Positions 18,444 to 25,873 of a stretch of 64,000 nucleotides of DNA are shown here, in pieces; within the stretch, counting starts at the first letter, position 1, and each line of letters begins with the position of its first letter. The notes under the pieces were generated by a model, which ran no database searches, was not told the origin of the DNA, and saw nothing but the letters and a program-made list of their open reading frames with translations. A program made the position numbers and the translations under genes. This stretch comes from Streptomyces sp. STR69 (GTDB lineage Bacteria; Actinomycetota; Actinomycetes; Streptomycetales; Streptomycetaceae). The stretch spans positions 1 through 64,000 of the forward strand of contig NZ_JALJRY010000034.1 in the NCBI RefSeq assembly GCF_024519455.1. The letters run 5' to 3'.

Positions 18444-18478
18444 ACCGGCCCGGTGGAGTTCCGCTCCGCCGGGCCGGT
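18444..18478 (+). terminator. hairpin terminator of the GH92 gene
   Basis: ACCGGCCCGG (18444-18453) pairs with CCGGGCCGGT (18469-18478), and the inner bases add a further GGAG/CTCC helix, leaving a 5-nt loop. It begins 6 nt after the stop codon. Confidence 0.75.
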
Positions 18479-18560
18479 CCGAAAAGCGTTGGACGCCTGG
18501 GAGCTCGATCCCCTAGCGTGCGCATGCACGCCATGAGACCAACGGAAGGAGGCGAGTGCC

Positions 18561-18617
18561 ATGAGGCTCACAACACCCCAGCGCTCCCTCCCTGTTGACC
18601 CGGTGTGCCTCGACTGA
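18561..18617 (+). CDS. short leader peptide (18 codons) upstream of a GNAT gene
   Basis: An ATG at 18561 opens an 18-residue frame, MRLTTPQRSLPVDPVCLD, ending in TGA at 18615-18617. It has an unusually strong ribosome-binding site, GGAAGGAGG (18543-18551), nine bases upstream. The acetyltransferase gene starts 44 nt further on with its own site. Short peptides beginning MRL with a Cys near the end are known as putative leader peptides in Streptomyces and are suspected of translation-coupled regulation. I cannot identify the regulatory amino acid; the single Cys and the three Leu codons are candidates. Confidence 0.55.
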   Translation: MRLTTPQRSLPVDPVCLD

Positions 18618-18661
18618 CCTGACCGGGAGCGCTTCACGCGGTACGCATCCCGGAGGAATCC

Positions 18662-19552
18662 ATGACCGATCTGGTCATTCGCGCGCTCGACGAGAACGAC
18701 GCGCACCTTTTCGACGCACTTCCCGACCCGCTCGGCGCCCGAGCCGAACACCGGCTGACGACCTGGCGTCCCGACTGGCAGCGGGTGGCCCTGCGTGACG
18801 GCACGGTCGTCGCGCGCGCCGCCTGGTGGGGCGGCCCCGACGACACCGAACCCCTCACCGTCGACTGCTTCGACCTGGCCGAGGGCGAGGAGGAGGCAGG
18901 CGCCGAACTCCTGCGTGACGCACCCTGGCGCGTCGACGTGGAACTGAACCTTCCTCCCGGCTGGCGCGACAGTCCCGAGACCCGTGCCGCCGCCGAAGCC
19001 CGCTTCACCGCCCTGCGCGCGGCCGGCTACGACCTCCTCGTCGAGCGGTTCATCTACCGATGGACCCCGGAGTGCGGCCTGCCCGAACGCCCCGGACGTC
19101 TCGACTTCGCCCCCGAACCCGACGACGCCGTGTTCTTCGACGCACTGCGCCGCATCCACTCCGTCACCCTCGACGCCCACGCCCAACGGGCCGTCCGCCA
19201 AGGGGGAGTCGAGCAGGCCGCACAGGAGGAGATGGACTTCTTCCGCTGGTGCCCGTCCCCGCGTGAGTGGTGGCAGGTGGCCCGCACCCCCGAGGGCGAC
19301 CTCGCGGGTATCCACATCCCGGCCCACAACCCGACGGGCCCCTGCGTCGGCTTCATCGGAGTCGTACCGGAACAGCGCGGCCACGGCTACGCCCGCGACC
19401 TGCTGGCCGAGTGCACCCACTATCTCGCCGAGCGCGGCGCCGAGTTCATCGCCGCCGCCACGGACCAGGGCAACTTCCCGATGGCCGCGCACTTCGCAGC
19501 GGTCGGCTATCCGGTCATCCGCGAGCGCGCCAACTTCCAGTACGTCGAGTAG
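18662..19552 (+). CDS. GNAT family N-acetyltransferase
   Basis: This 296-residue protein has the acetyl-CoA binding signature of GNAT enzymes in its C-terminal third, VGFIGVVPEQRGHGYARDLL (pyrophosphate-binding turn Gln/Arg-x-Gly-x-Gly/Ala), followed by NFPMAAHFAAVGYPVI. The N-terminal half is a degenerate acetyltransferase-like fold. The start ATG 18662 has GGAGGAA nine bases upstream. The substrate is not predictable. An 18-codon leader peptide precedes it and a terminator hairpin (19577-19617) follows, so it is a single-gene unit with likely post-initiation control. Confidence 0.85.
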   Translation: MTDLVIRALDENDAHLFDALPDPLGARAEHRLTTWRPDWQRVALRDGTVVARAAWWGGPDDTEPLTVDCFDLAEGEEEAGAELLRDAPWRVDVELNLPPGWRDSPETRAAAEARFTALRAAGYDLLVERFIYRWTPECGLPERPGRLDFAPEPDDAVFFDALRRIHSVTLDAHAQRAVRQGGVEQAAQEEMDFFRWCPSPREWWQVARTPEGDLAGIHIPAHNPTGPCVGFIGVVPEQRGHGYARDLLAECTHYLAERGAEFIAAATDQGNFPMAAHFAAVGYPVIRERANFQYVE

Positions 19553-19576
19553 CCGCACCGGCCCGTAGCCGTGCGG

Positions 19577-19617
19577 GACAGTCGGCCCGGTACGTGATCC
19601 GTGCCGGGCCGACTGTC
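19577..19617 (+). terminator. long hairpin terminator
   Basis: GACAGTCGGCCCGG (19577-19590) pairs with CCGGGCCGACTGTC (19604-19617), and three inner pairs (one G-U) shorten the loop to 7 nt. It lies 25 nt after the acetyltransferase stop codon. Confidence 0.8.
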
Positions 19618-19685
19618 AGTGCCGGGTGCCATGCTGGCGGCAGGTCGATCTACGGCAATCGCTCTACGACGGGATGGAGGCGGGC

Positions 19686-20054
19686 ATGGGGTTCGTCGGC
19701 GAGGTCTGGCAGGTGCGCGGGAGCGAGGAGACGGCCGGGGAACCGGTCGGGGAGATCCTGATCGACGACGCCGATTTCCCTTGGCTGTCGGGCAAGTTCA
19801 CCGCAGGCCCGGGGTTCGACGCCGTACGGGACCTGTTCGCGCGGGAACTCGCCCTGGCCCGGGCGGACGACGACTGGACGCGCTGGGAGGAGGCCTACGA
19901 CGAGATCCGGCGGCAGGTCACGCTCACCTCGCCGGACGGGCCCGTGCCCGAGTTCCTGCTGCACATCGAGGGCGAGCAGGCCTGGTTCCGGTGGAGCGAC
20001 GAGCCGTTCGACGACGATGAGGACGAGGGCGAGGAGGCGCCCGGCGGTGACTGA
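19686..20054 (+). CDS. Hypothetical acidic protein
   Basis: This 122-residue protein is of unknown function. The start ATG 19686 is chosen because GGAGG lies five bases upstream (19676-19680); an in-frame ATG at 19674 is possible. It is strongly acidic, with a run of Asp/Glu at the C-terminus (EPFDDDEDEGEE), has no membrane segment or Cys, and contains Trp-rich stretches (DDWTRWEEAYDEIR, AWFRWSDEPF). It reads as a small cytoplasmic actinobacterial protein. It is convergent with the Gfo/Idh gene (1 nt apart). Confidence 0.7.
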   Translation: MGFVGEVWQVRGSEETAGEPVGEILIDDADFPWLSGKFTAGPGFDAVRDLFARELALARADDDWTRWEEAYDEIRRQVTLTSPDGPVPEFLLHIEGEQAWFRWSDEPFDDDEDEGEEAPGGD

Positions 20055-20055
20055 T

Positions 20056-20943
20056 TCAGACGGCTTCTCCGGCCGCCATCGCCTCGGCCTGCGCCAGGAT
20101 CTCCGTGACCCGCTGCCCGAAAGCCGCGTCGCACGGATGCGGTCGGCCCGTGCGGACGGCCTCGCTCAACGCGTCGGCGGCCCGGACCAGAGCGGACACC
20201 GCGCTGCCCGCGCTGTCCGGAAGGCTGGTCACCCCGGTCGCGCCCCGGAGTTCGACCGCGACCCCCGCCGCCGCGGGCGGCGCGGTGAGGCTCAGGGTGA
20301 GTGTGCTCGACGCACCGGCCACATGGTCGAGAACCAGCACGGCCGTGTCCCCGGCACCCCGCACGGCCGCCGCCACCCGACGGACGTCACCGAGCACCGG
20401 CAGCAGTACGGACAGCGCGTGCGGGCCGACGTCCCACAGCGCGCCCTTCTCCTGCCGCCAGGGCGAGGCGGCGAACGGACTGTCGCTGGTGAACACCGAG
20501 CCCAGCCACTCGGCCCGAGCCGTGAACCAGCCCTCGGCGGCGGCCTGTTCGGCGATCCACGCCTCGGTCTCCGGCAGGAAGCGGGTGGTGAAGAACACGA
20601 CCGACGCGACCCCGGCCTCCCGCACCGCGTCGACCACCGCCCGGCCCTGCTCCACCGTGGGCGCGAGGGGCTTGTCCAGCAGCAGATGCCGGCCCGCCCG
20701 CGCGGCCCGCACCGCCAACTCGGCCTGCACGGACGGCGGAAGGGCCACGGCGACGGCGTCCACGTCCGCGAGGAGGGCGTCGACGTCGTCGTAGGCCGGT
20801 ACGCCGTACTCGTCGGCCAGTTCCTTGGCGGCGTCGGGGCGGCGGCCCCACACGCCCGCGAAGTCCCACTCCGTGTGCCCGGCGAGGGCGGGAGCGTGTG
20901 CCATCTGTGCCCAAGGGCCGGTGCCGAGCAGTCCGATGCGCAT
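20056..20943 (-). CDS. Gfo/Idh/MocA family oxidoreductase
   Basis: This 295-residue NAD(P)-dependent oxidoreductase begins with a Rossmann motif (GLLGTGPWAQMAHAPAL) and has the family motif HLLLDKPLAPT, whose Lys is catalytic or positions the substrate. The C-terminal half is the usual alpha/beta substrate domain with LWDVGPHALSVLLPVLG, where the His is conserved. Members oxidise or reduce sugars, inositols and related polyols. At 295 residues it is slightly short for the family (about 330-380), but both domains are present. Three 13-bp direct repeats lie immediately upstream of its ribosome-binding site. Confidence 0.9.
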   Translation of the reverse strand: MRIGLLGTGPWAQMAHAPALAGHTEWDFAGVWGRRPDAAKELADEYGVPAYDDVDALLADVDAVAVALPPSVQAELAVRAARAGRHLLLDKPLAPTVEQGRAVVDAVREAGVASVVFFTTRFLPETEAWIAEQAAAEGWFTARAEWLGSVFTSDSPFAASPWRQEKGALWDVGPHALSVLLPVLGDVRRVAAAVRGAGDTAVLVLDHVAGASSTLTLSLTAPPAAAGVAVELRGATGVTSLPDSAGSAVSALVRAADALSEAVRTGRPHPCDAAFGQRVTEILAQAEAMAAGEAV

Positions 20944-20958
20944 GGCGCTGCCTCTCCA

Positions 20959-20997
20959 CGGGGCGAATTCACGGGTCGAATCCGCGGGGCGAACCTG
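20959..20997. repeat. three 13-bp direct repeats upstream of the Gfo/Idh gene
   Basis: CGGGGCGAA (20959), CGGGTCGAA (20972) and CGGGGCGAA (20985) recur with an exact 13-bp period, 16-55 nt before the start codon of the minus-strand gene. The array lies in the 315-bp gap 20944-21258 between the divergent Gfo/Idh and aldo/keto reductase genes; the rest of the gap holds only AT-richer promoter-like sequence near 21085-21130. Confidence 0.55.
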
Positions 20998-21258
20998 GTG
21001 ACCACCGGAGTCGGTCCGAGCGGCCGGTCGCCGGTGAGCGTGTCACACGAACAGGGCAGGTGCGCAAGCCCTTCCCACGACTCACCGATTGAGCAGTCCC
21101 GCTGCTGGATGCGTTCGATTTCTTCTATTGGACCTGCGGACCCGGGCCGGAGAGGCTGGAGGACGAGTCCTGCCCGCCGCGACCCGACCGGTCGTCCGGC
21201 GGCGCGGGACGGCACGGTTCTGCGTGACGGCCGGAAAACCGGAAGAGGAGCACGAGCA

Positions 21259-22116
21259 ATGGACACCCGCCGTATCGGTGACGTCGAGGTCAGTGCCATC
21301 GGCCTGGGCGGTATGCCCATGTCGATCGAGGGACGGCCGGACGAGGCACGCTCCCTCGCCACCATCCACGCCGCCCTTGACGCGGGCGTGACGCTGATCG
21401 ACACCGCGGACGCCTACCACCTGCACGCCGACGAGGTCGGACACAACGAGACCCTCATCGCCAAGGCCCTCGCCTCCCACGACCGCGGTGCGGACGTCCT
21501 GGTCGCGACCAAGGGCGGACATCTGCGTCCCGGGGACGGCAGCTGGACCCTGAACGGCGGCCCCGATTACCTCAAGGAGGCCTGCGAGGCGTCCCTGCGC
21601 CGACTGGGCGTGGAGGCCATCGGGCTCTACCAGTTCCACCGCCCCGACCCGAGGGTCCCGTACGCGGACTCCGTCGGCGCGATCCGGGAGCTGCTCGACG
21701 AGGGCAAGATCCGGCTCGCCGGGATCTCCAACGCGAACCCGGAGCAGATCCGGCTCGCCAACGAGATTCTCGACGGGCGGCTGGTCGCCGTGCAGAACCA
21801 GTTCTCCCCGGCCTTCCGCTCCAGCGAACCGGAGCTGGACCTCTGCGACGAACTCGGCATCGCGTTCCTGCCCTGGAGCCCCCTTGGCGGCATCGCGCGA
21901 GCCGGTGAACTCGGCTCCGCCTACGCGCCGTTCGCCCGGATCGCCGAGAAGCACGGCGTCAGCCCGCAGCGAGTGTGCCTGGCCTGGATGCTCGCCAAGT
22001 CACCGGTCGTCGTACCGATCCCGGGCGCCAGCCGCCCCGAGACGATCCGCGACTCGGCCGCCGCACCCGAACTGACGCTCTCCGCCGAAGAGTTCGCGGA
22101 GCTGGACGCCGCCTGA
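21259..22116 (+). CDS. Aldo/keto reductase
   Basis: This 285-residue protein folds as an aldo/keto reductase TIM barrel. Tetrad residues are visible: Asp in LIDTADAYHL with the following Tyr, Lys in LVATKGG, and His in YQFHRPDP; the NADPH-binding segment near the C-terminus is VVPIPGASRPETIRD. The start ATG 21259 is preceded by GAAGAGGAG. It faces away from the Gfo/Idh oxidoreductase across a shared promoter region, so both may act on related carbonyl or sugar substrates, although this is only inferred from the arrangement. Confidence 0.92.
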   Translation: MDTRRIGDVEVSAIGLGGMPMSIEGRPDEARSLATIHAALDAGVTLIDTADAYHLHADEVGHNETLIAKALASHDRGADVLVATKGGHLRPGDGSWTLNGGPDYLKEACEASLRRLGVEAIGLYQFHRPDPRVPYADSVGAIRELLDEGKIRLAGISNANPEQIRLANEILDGRLVAVQNQFSPAFRSSEPELDLCDELGIAFLPWSPLGGIARAGELGSAYAPFARIAEKHGVSPQRVCLAWMLAKSPVVVPIPGASRPETIRDSAAAPELTLSAEEFAELDAA

Positions 22117-22158
22117 GAAGGCGGTGACGCTGGAGGTGTAGTTGTGGCGGGCAAGGGA

Positions 22159-22172
22159 AGAAAGCGCTTGCC
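22159..22172. promoter_or_regulatory. candidate LacI-type operator
   Basis: AGAAAGCGCTTGCC matches the general LacI/GalR-type consensus TGNAANCGNTTNCA at every fixed position except the two outermost bases. It lies 33 nt before the start codon of the ABC transporter gene. Confidence 0.4.
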
Positions 22173-22205
22173 CGCCGACCGGTCACAGGGGGAGGACCAC
22201 CACCG

Positions 22206-23978
22206 ATGGCGTCGTCCACGGAGAAACCGCTCGACCACCGCTACCGCGACGAACACCCGATCCGCACCCTCGCCTACCTGTTCCACGAAGACCGCAGACG
22301 CCTCGCCCTGGCCGTCGCCGTGTTCACGGTCAAGCACAGCCCCATCTGGCTGCTCCCGCTGATCACCGCGTCCATCATCGACACGGTCGTCCAGCACCAG
22401 CCGGTCAGCAGACTCTGGATCAGCACCGGCGTCATCCTGTTCATCCTGCTGATCAACTACCCCCTGCACGTCCTCTACGTCCGCCTCCTCTACGGCAGCG
22501 TCCGCCGCATGGGCACCGACCTGCGCTCGGCACTGTGCACGCGGATGCAGCAGCTCTCCATCGGCTACCACTCCCGGGTCAGCGCCGGAGTGCTCCAGGC
22601 CAAGGTCGTGCGGGACGTGGAGACGGTCGAGCAGATGGTCCAGCAGACCGCCGAGACCGGGCTCGGCGCGATCACCGTGCTCACCGGCGGACTGGTCATC
22701 ATCGGCTTCCGGACACCGGAGTTCGTGCCCGTCTTCGTGGTCGTCGTGCCGGTCGCCGCGCTGCTGGTGTCCCGGCTGCGGGCCCGCCTGCGCACCCACA
22801 ACGAGCACTTCCGCCACGAGGTCGAGACCCTCTCCTCACGCGTCACGGAGATGACCCGCCTCATCCCGGTCACCCGCGCCCACGGCCTGGAGGGCAAGGC
22901 CCTGCGCCGGATGGACGGCACCCTGCGCCGCCTCCTCACCACCGGAAACCGCCTCGACCTCCTCAACGGCCGTTTCGGTTCACTGGCTTGGGTCGTCCTC
23001 AACGTGGTCGGCGTCCTGGTCCTGGCCGGCGCGGCCCTGGTGTCGTACTACGGCGTCTGGGGAGTCACCGCAGGCGACGTCGTCATGCTCAGCGCCTTCC
23101 TGACCACCCTCACCAACTCCACCACGACCCTCATGGGCCTGGCCCCGGTCATCACGAAGGGTCTGGAATCGGTCCGTTCGGTCGGCGAGGTGCTCCAGGC
23201 GCCCGAGTTGGAGGACAACGAGGGCAAGGAGATGGTCACCGCGGTACGTGGAGCCGTCACCTTCCGGAGCGTCGGCCACACCTACGACGGCGGCCAACTC
23301 CGCCCCGCCGTCCACGACTTCACCCTCACCGTCGCACCCGGCGAGACCGTCGCCCTCGTCGGCGCGTCCGGCGCCGGCAAGTCCACGGTCCTCAACCTCG
23401 TCATCGGCTTCATCCGCCCCACCGCCGGCCAACTCCTGCTGGACGGCACCGACATGAACACCCTCGACCTGCGCACCTACCGCCGCTTCGTCTCGGTCGT
23501 CCCCCAGGAGTCGATCCTCTTCGACGGCACGATCCGCGACAACGTGGCCTACGGCATGGACGACGCCGACGAGGAGTCCGTGCGCGCGGCGCTGCGGGAC
23601 GCCAACGCCCTTGAGTTCGTGGAGAAGCTGCCGCAGGGGCTGGAGACCCTGGTGGGAGAGCGCGGGGCCCGGCTGTCCGGCGGGCAGCGTCAACGCCTCG
23701 CCATCGCAAGGGCGTTGATCCGGGATCCCAAGGTGCTCGTCCTGGACGAGGCGACCTCGGCCCTGGACACCCGCTCGGAGGCCCTCGTCCAACAGGCCCT
23801 CGCCCGACTGCTGCGCGGCCGTACGACGTTCGTGGTCGCGCACCGGTTGTCCACGGTCCGGGGCGCCGACCGGATCGTGGTGATGGGCGACGGGGAGATC
23901 CTCGAAGTCGGCACGCACGACGAACTCCTGCGCCGGGGCGGGGCGTACACGGCGCTGCACGGCGGGCAGGTCGCCTGA
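22206..23978 (+). CDS. ABC exporter, fused permease and ATPase
   Basis: This 590-residue half-transporter has an N-terminal six-helix membrane domain (about residues 25-310) and a C-terminal nucleotide-binding domain. The Walker A motif is GASGAGKST, the signature LSGGQRQRLAIARAL and Walker B VLVLDEATSALD, all intact; the Q-loop is VVPQESILFDG. Such half-size exporters work as dimers and export lipids, peptides or drugs. Only one half-transporter gene is present, so a homodimer is likely. The start ATG 22206 follows GGGGAGGA. A LacI-like operator 33 nt upstream hints at sugar-linked control. Confidence 0.93.
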   Translation: MASSTEKPLDHRYRDEHPIRTLAYLFHEDRRRLALAVAVFTVKHSPIWLLPLITASIIDTVVQHQPVSRLWISTGVILFILLINYPLHVLYVRLLYGSVRRMGTDLRSALCTRMQQLSIGYHSRVSAGVLQAKVVRDVETVEQMVQQTAETGLGAITVLTGGLVIIGFRTPEFVPVFVVVVPVAALLVSRLRARLRTHNEHFRHEVETLSSRVTEMTRLIPVTRAHGLEGKALRRMDGTLRRLLTTGNRLDLLNGRFGSLAWVVLNVVGVLVLAGAALVSYYGVWGVTAGDVVMLSAFLTTLTNSTTTLMGLAPVITKGLESVRSVGEVLQAPELEDNEGKEMVTAVRGAVTFRSVGHTYDGGQLRPAVHDFTLTVAPGETVALVGASGAGKSTVLNLVIGFIRPTAGQLLLDGTDMNTLDLRTYRRFVSVVPQESILFDGTIRDNVAYGMDDADEESVRAALRDANALEFVEKLPQGLETLVGERGARLSGGQRQRLAIARALIRDPKVLVLDEATSALDTRSEALVQQALARLLRGRTTFVVAHRLSTVRGADRIVVMGDGEILEVGTHDELLRRGGAYTALHGGQVA

Positions 23979-24052
23979 ACGGATCTCTCGGTGGTGTGCT
24001 TGATCCGGAGCCGGCCGGGCACAGGGAGCGGAAAGCGAGAGAGGGGCGCTCC

Positions 24053-24283
24053 GTGCTCGTGCCGGACCCGAAGGCCGTCAGGAAACTGCTCACCCGGTAC
24101 GCGGTGCTGCGTATCTCCCAGGCGGAGAGGCAACGCCCGCAGACGGCCGCCGAGTTGAAAGACGTCAGCTACACCCTGTGCGTGATGACGGGCACCACGG
24201 ACATCCGGGAAGCCATCGTCGAGGCGGACGCCCTGCTGGCGGCGGCGCGTGGCGCGGCTGCCGCAGGCCGCGCCCTCGCGTAG
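24053..24283 (+). CDS. DUF5133 domain-containing protein
   Basis: This 76-residue protein starts at GTG 24053. It matches the small Streptomyces-specific DUF5133 family: LVPDPKAVRKLLTRYAVLR, a central helical segment and the conserved VSYTLCVMTGTTDIREAIVEADALL. Function is unknown; family members are cytoplasmic, helical and often found near regulatory genes. It lies 74 nt after the ABC exporter and its stop is only 5 nt from the stop of the convergent AraC-type regulator gene. Confidence 0.8.
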   Translation: MLVPDPKAVRKLLTRYAVLRISQAERQRPQTAAELKDVSYTLCVMTGTTDIREAIVEADALLAAARGAAAAGRALA

Positions 24284-24288
24284 CAGCG

Positions 24289-25257
24289 TCAGCGGAGCGC
24301 CACTTCTGGGACCCTCCTGCCGTGGAAGGCCGAGCGGTACGCCTGAGGGCTGGTGCCGACCACCTTGCGGAAGCGTTCGCGGAACGCGGTGGGGGAGCCG
24401 AACCCGGCCTGCTGGGCGACGCGTTCGATCGGGTGGTCGCTGTTCTCCAGCAGGTACTGGGCGCGTCGGACCCGGGCGCGCAGCAGCCACTGGAGCGGTG
24501 TGCTGCCCGTCTGTTCACGAAAACGGCGGCTGAACGTCCGCTCGCTCATGCCCGACCGCGTGGCCAGTGCCGCCAGGGTGACCTCGTGGGAGAGGTTGTC
24601 CTCGATCCACTGAAGGAGCGGTTCGAGGGTCGAACCCTGCGGGACCGGCGGGTGCCGGTGCACGATGAACTGGGCCTGCCCGCCCTCGCGTTCGAGCGGC
24701 ATGACGGAGAGGCGGGCCGCGTCGGCGGCGACCGCCGAGCCGAAGTCCCGGCGGATGAGGTGCAGACACAGGTCGAGTCCGGCGGCGGCCCCGGCCGAGG
24801 TGAGGATCTGTCCGTTGTCGACGTACAGCACGTCCGGTTGCACCTCGATCAGTGGGTACTCGCGGGCCAGCAGGTCCGCGGCGATCCAGTGGGTGGTGGC
24901 GCGCAGCCCGTCCAGCAGTCCGGCCGCGGCGAGCACGAAGGCACCGACGCAGATCGACACGATCCGGGTACCCGCCGCTGCCGCCTCGCGCAACGCCGCC
25001 AGCACCCGCGCGGAGGGCGGCCCGGCCTGCTCCGAACAGCCGGGGACGATCACGGTGTCGGCGTCCGCCAGCGCCTCCAGCCCGTGGTCCACCCGCAGCG
25101 TGAACCCGTCCGTCCGCACCTCCGGCGTCTCGCCGCACACCCGGATCCGGTACGCGTTCCGGCCGTCGGGCAGCCGGGTGCGGCCGAACACCTCCATCGG
25201 GGTCGCCATGTCGAACGGCACCACATGATCGAGAGCGAGAATCGCGACGGTATGCAT
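24289..25257 (-). CDS. GlxA-type AraC family transcriptional regulator
   Basis: This 322-residue regulator combines an N-terminal DJ-1/PfpI (GATase1-like) domain with a C-terminal AraC double helix-turn-helix. The DJ-1 part contains IVSICVGAFVLAAAGLLDG, where the nucleophile-elbow Cys is present, and the DNA-binding part runs from VTLAALATRSGMSERTFSRRF to HPIERVAQQAGFGSPTAFRERF. The start ATG 25257 gives the normal GlxA length. It is divergent from a DUF2269 gene; an 11-bp inverted repeat spans the intergenic region. Confidence 0.92.
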   Translation of the reverse strand: MHTVAILALDHVVPFDMATPMEVFGRTRLPDGRNAYRIRVCGETPEVRTDGFTLRVDHGLEALADADTVIVPGCSEQAGPPSARVLAALREAAAAGTRIVSICVGAFVLAAAGLLDGLRATTHWIAADLLAREYPLIEVQPDVLYVDNGQILTSAGAAAGLDLCLHLIRRDFGSAVAADAARLSVMPLEREGGQAQFIVHRHPPVPQGSTLEPLLQWIEDNLSHEVTLAALATRSGMSERTFSRRFREQTGSTPLQWLLRARVRRAQYLLENSDHPIERVAQQAGFGSPTAFRERFRKVVGTSPQAYRSAFHGRRVPEVALR

Positions 25258-25274
25258 GAACACCACGATAGGCA

Positions 25275-25341
25275 GATTCCCGCCACCCCGATGACACCGC
25301 GTTATGCCCTTGAAGCCAGACCACAGGGGTTGGCGGGAATC
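25275..25341. promoter_or_regulatory. wide inverted repeat in the divergent GlxA/DUF2269 promoter
   Basis: GATTCCCGCCA (25275-25285) is the exact reverse complement of TGGCGGGAATC (25331-25341). The arms extend by CCCC/GGGG if one base is bulged, and are 45 nt apart, placing each arm close to one of the two divergent genes. Confidence 0.6.
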
Positions 25342-25401
25342 CGTTGGAAGCTGTCGTTCCAGCCCCTGTGCGGTCGGTCGGGACATCCCTAGCCTGGGCC
25401 G

Positions 25402-25869
25402 GTGACCAAGATCCTTCTCGCACTGCACGTGCTGGCCGCCATCGTCGCGGTCGGCCCCGTGACCGTCGCCGCCAGCATGTTCCCACCGGCGGCCCGCCGC
25501 GCTCTCACCGGTACGGACGGTCCCGACGCGGGGGTGACGACCGTACGGCTGCTGCACCGCATCTGCCGTCTCTACGGCGCGGTCGGCCTCGCCGTGCCCC
25601 TCTTCGGCTTCGCCACCGCCTCCGCGATGGGCGTCCTGGGCAGCGGCTGGCTCATCGCCTCCATCACCCTCACCGCGGTGGCGGCCAGCATCCTCATCGC
25701 CTTCGTCCTGCCGCGTCAGGACGAACTCCTGGAGGAACTGGACGCGCGGCGGCCCGTGGAGCGCTCCGGGACCGTTCGACTCGCCATGTTCACCGGCATC
25801 TTCAACCTGCTGTGGGCCACCGTCACCGTCCTCATGATCATCCGTCCCGGCTCGACGACCGGCGCCTGA
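25402..25869 (+). CDS. DUF2269-like integral membrane protein
   Basis: This 155-residue protein with four predicted membrane helices (about residues 3-25, 55-75, 80-100 and 130-148) resembles DUF2269 proteins. The first helix carries a His (LLALHVLAAIVAVGP), a feature of this family. No function is known. GTG 25402 is the start; the gene is divergent from the GlxA-type regulator and is probably its target. Stop codons of this gene and the next are 4 nt apart in convergent orientation. Confidence 0.7.
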   Translation: MTKILLALHVLAAIVAVGPVTVAASMFPPAARRALTGTDGPDAGVTTVRLLHRICRLYGAVGLAVPLFGFATASAMGVLGSGWLIASITLTAVAASILIAFVLPRQDELLEELDARRPVERSGTVRLAMFTGIFNLLWATVTVLMIIRPGSTTGA

Positions 25870-25873
25870 CCGC

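Noticed and set aside
18620..18640. GGGAGCGCTTCAC as another LacI operator
   Set aside because: It differs from the consensus at several fixed positions and lies between the leader peptide and its gene, after the presumed promoter.
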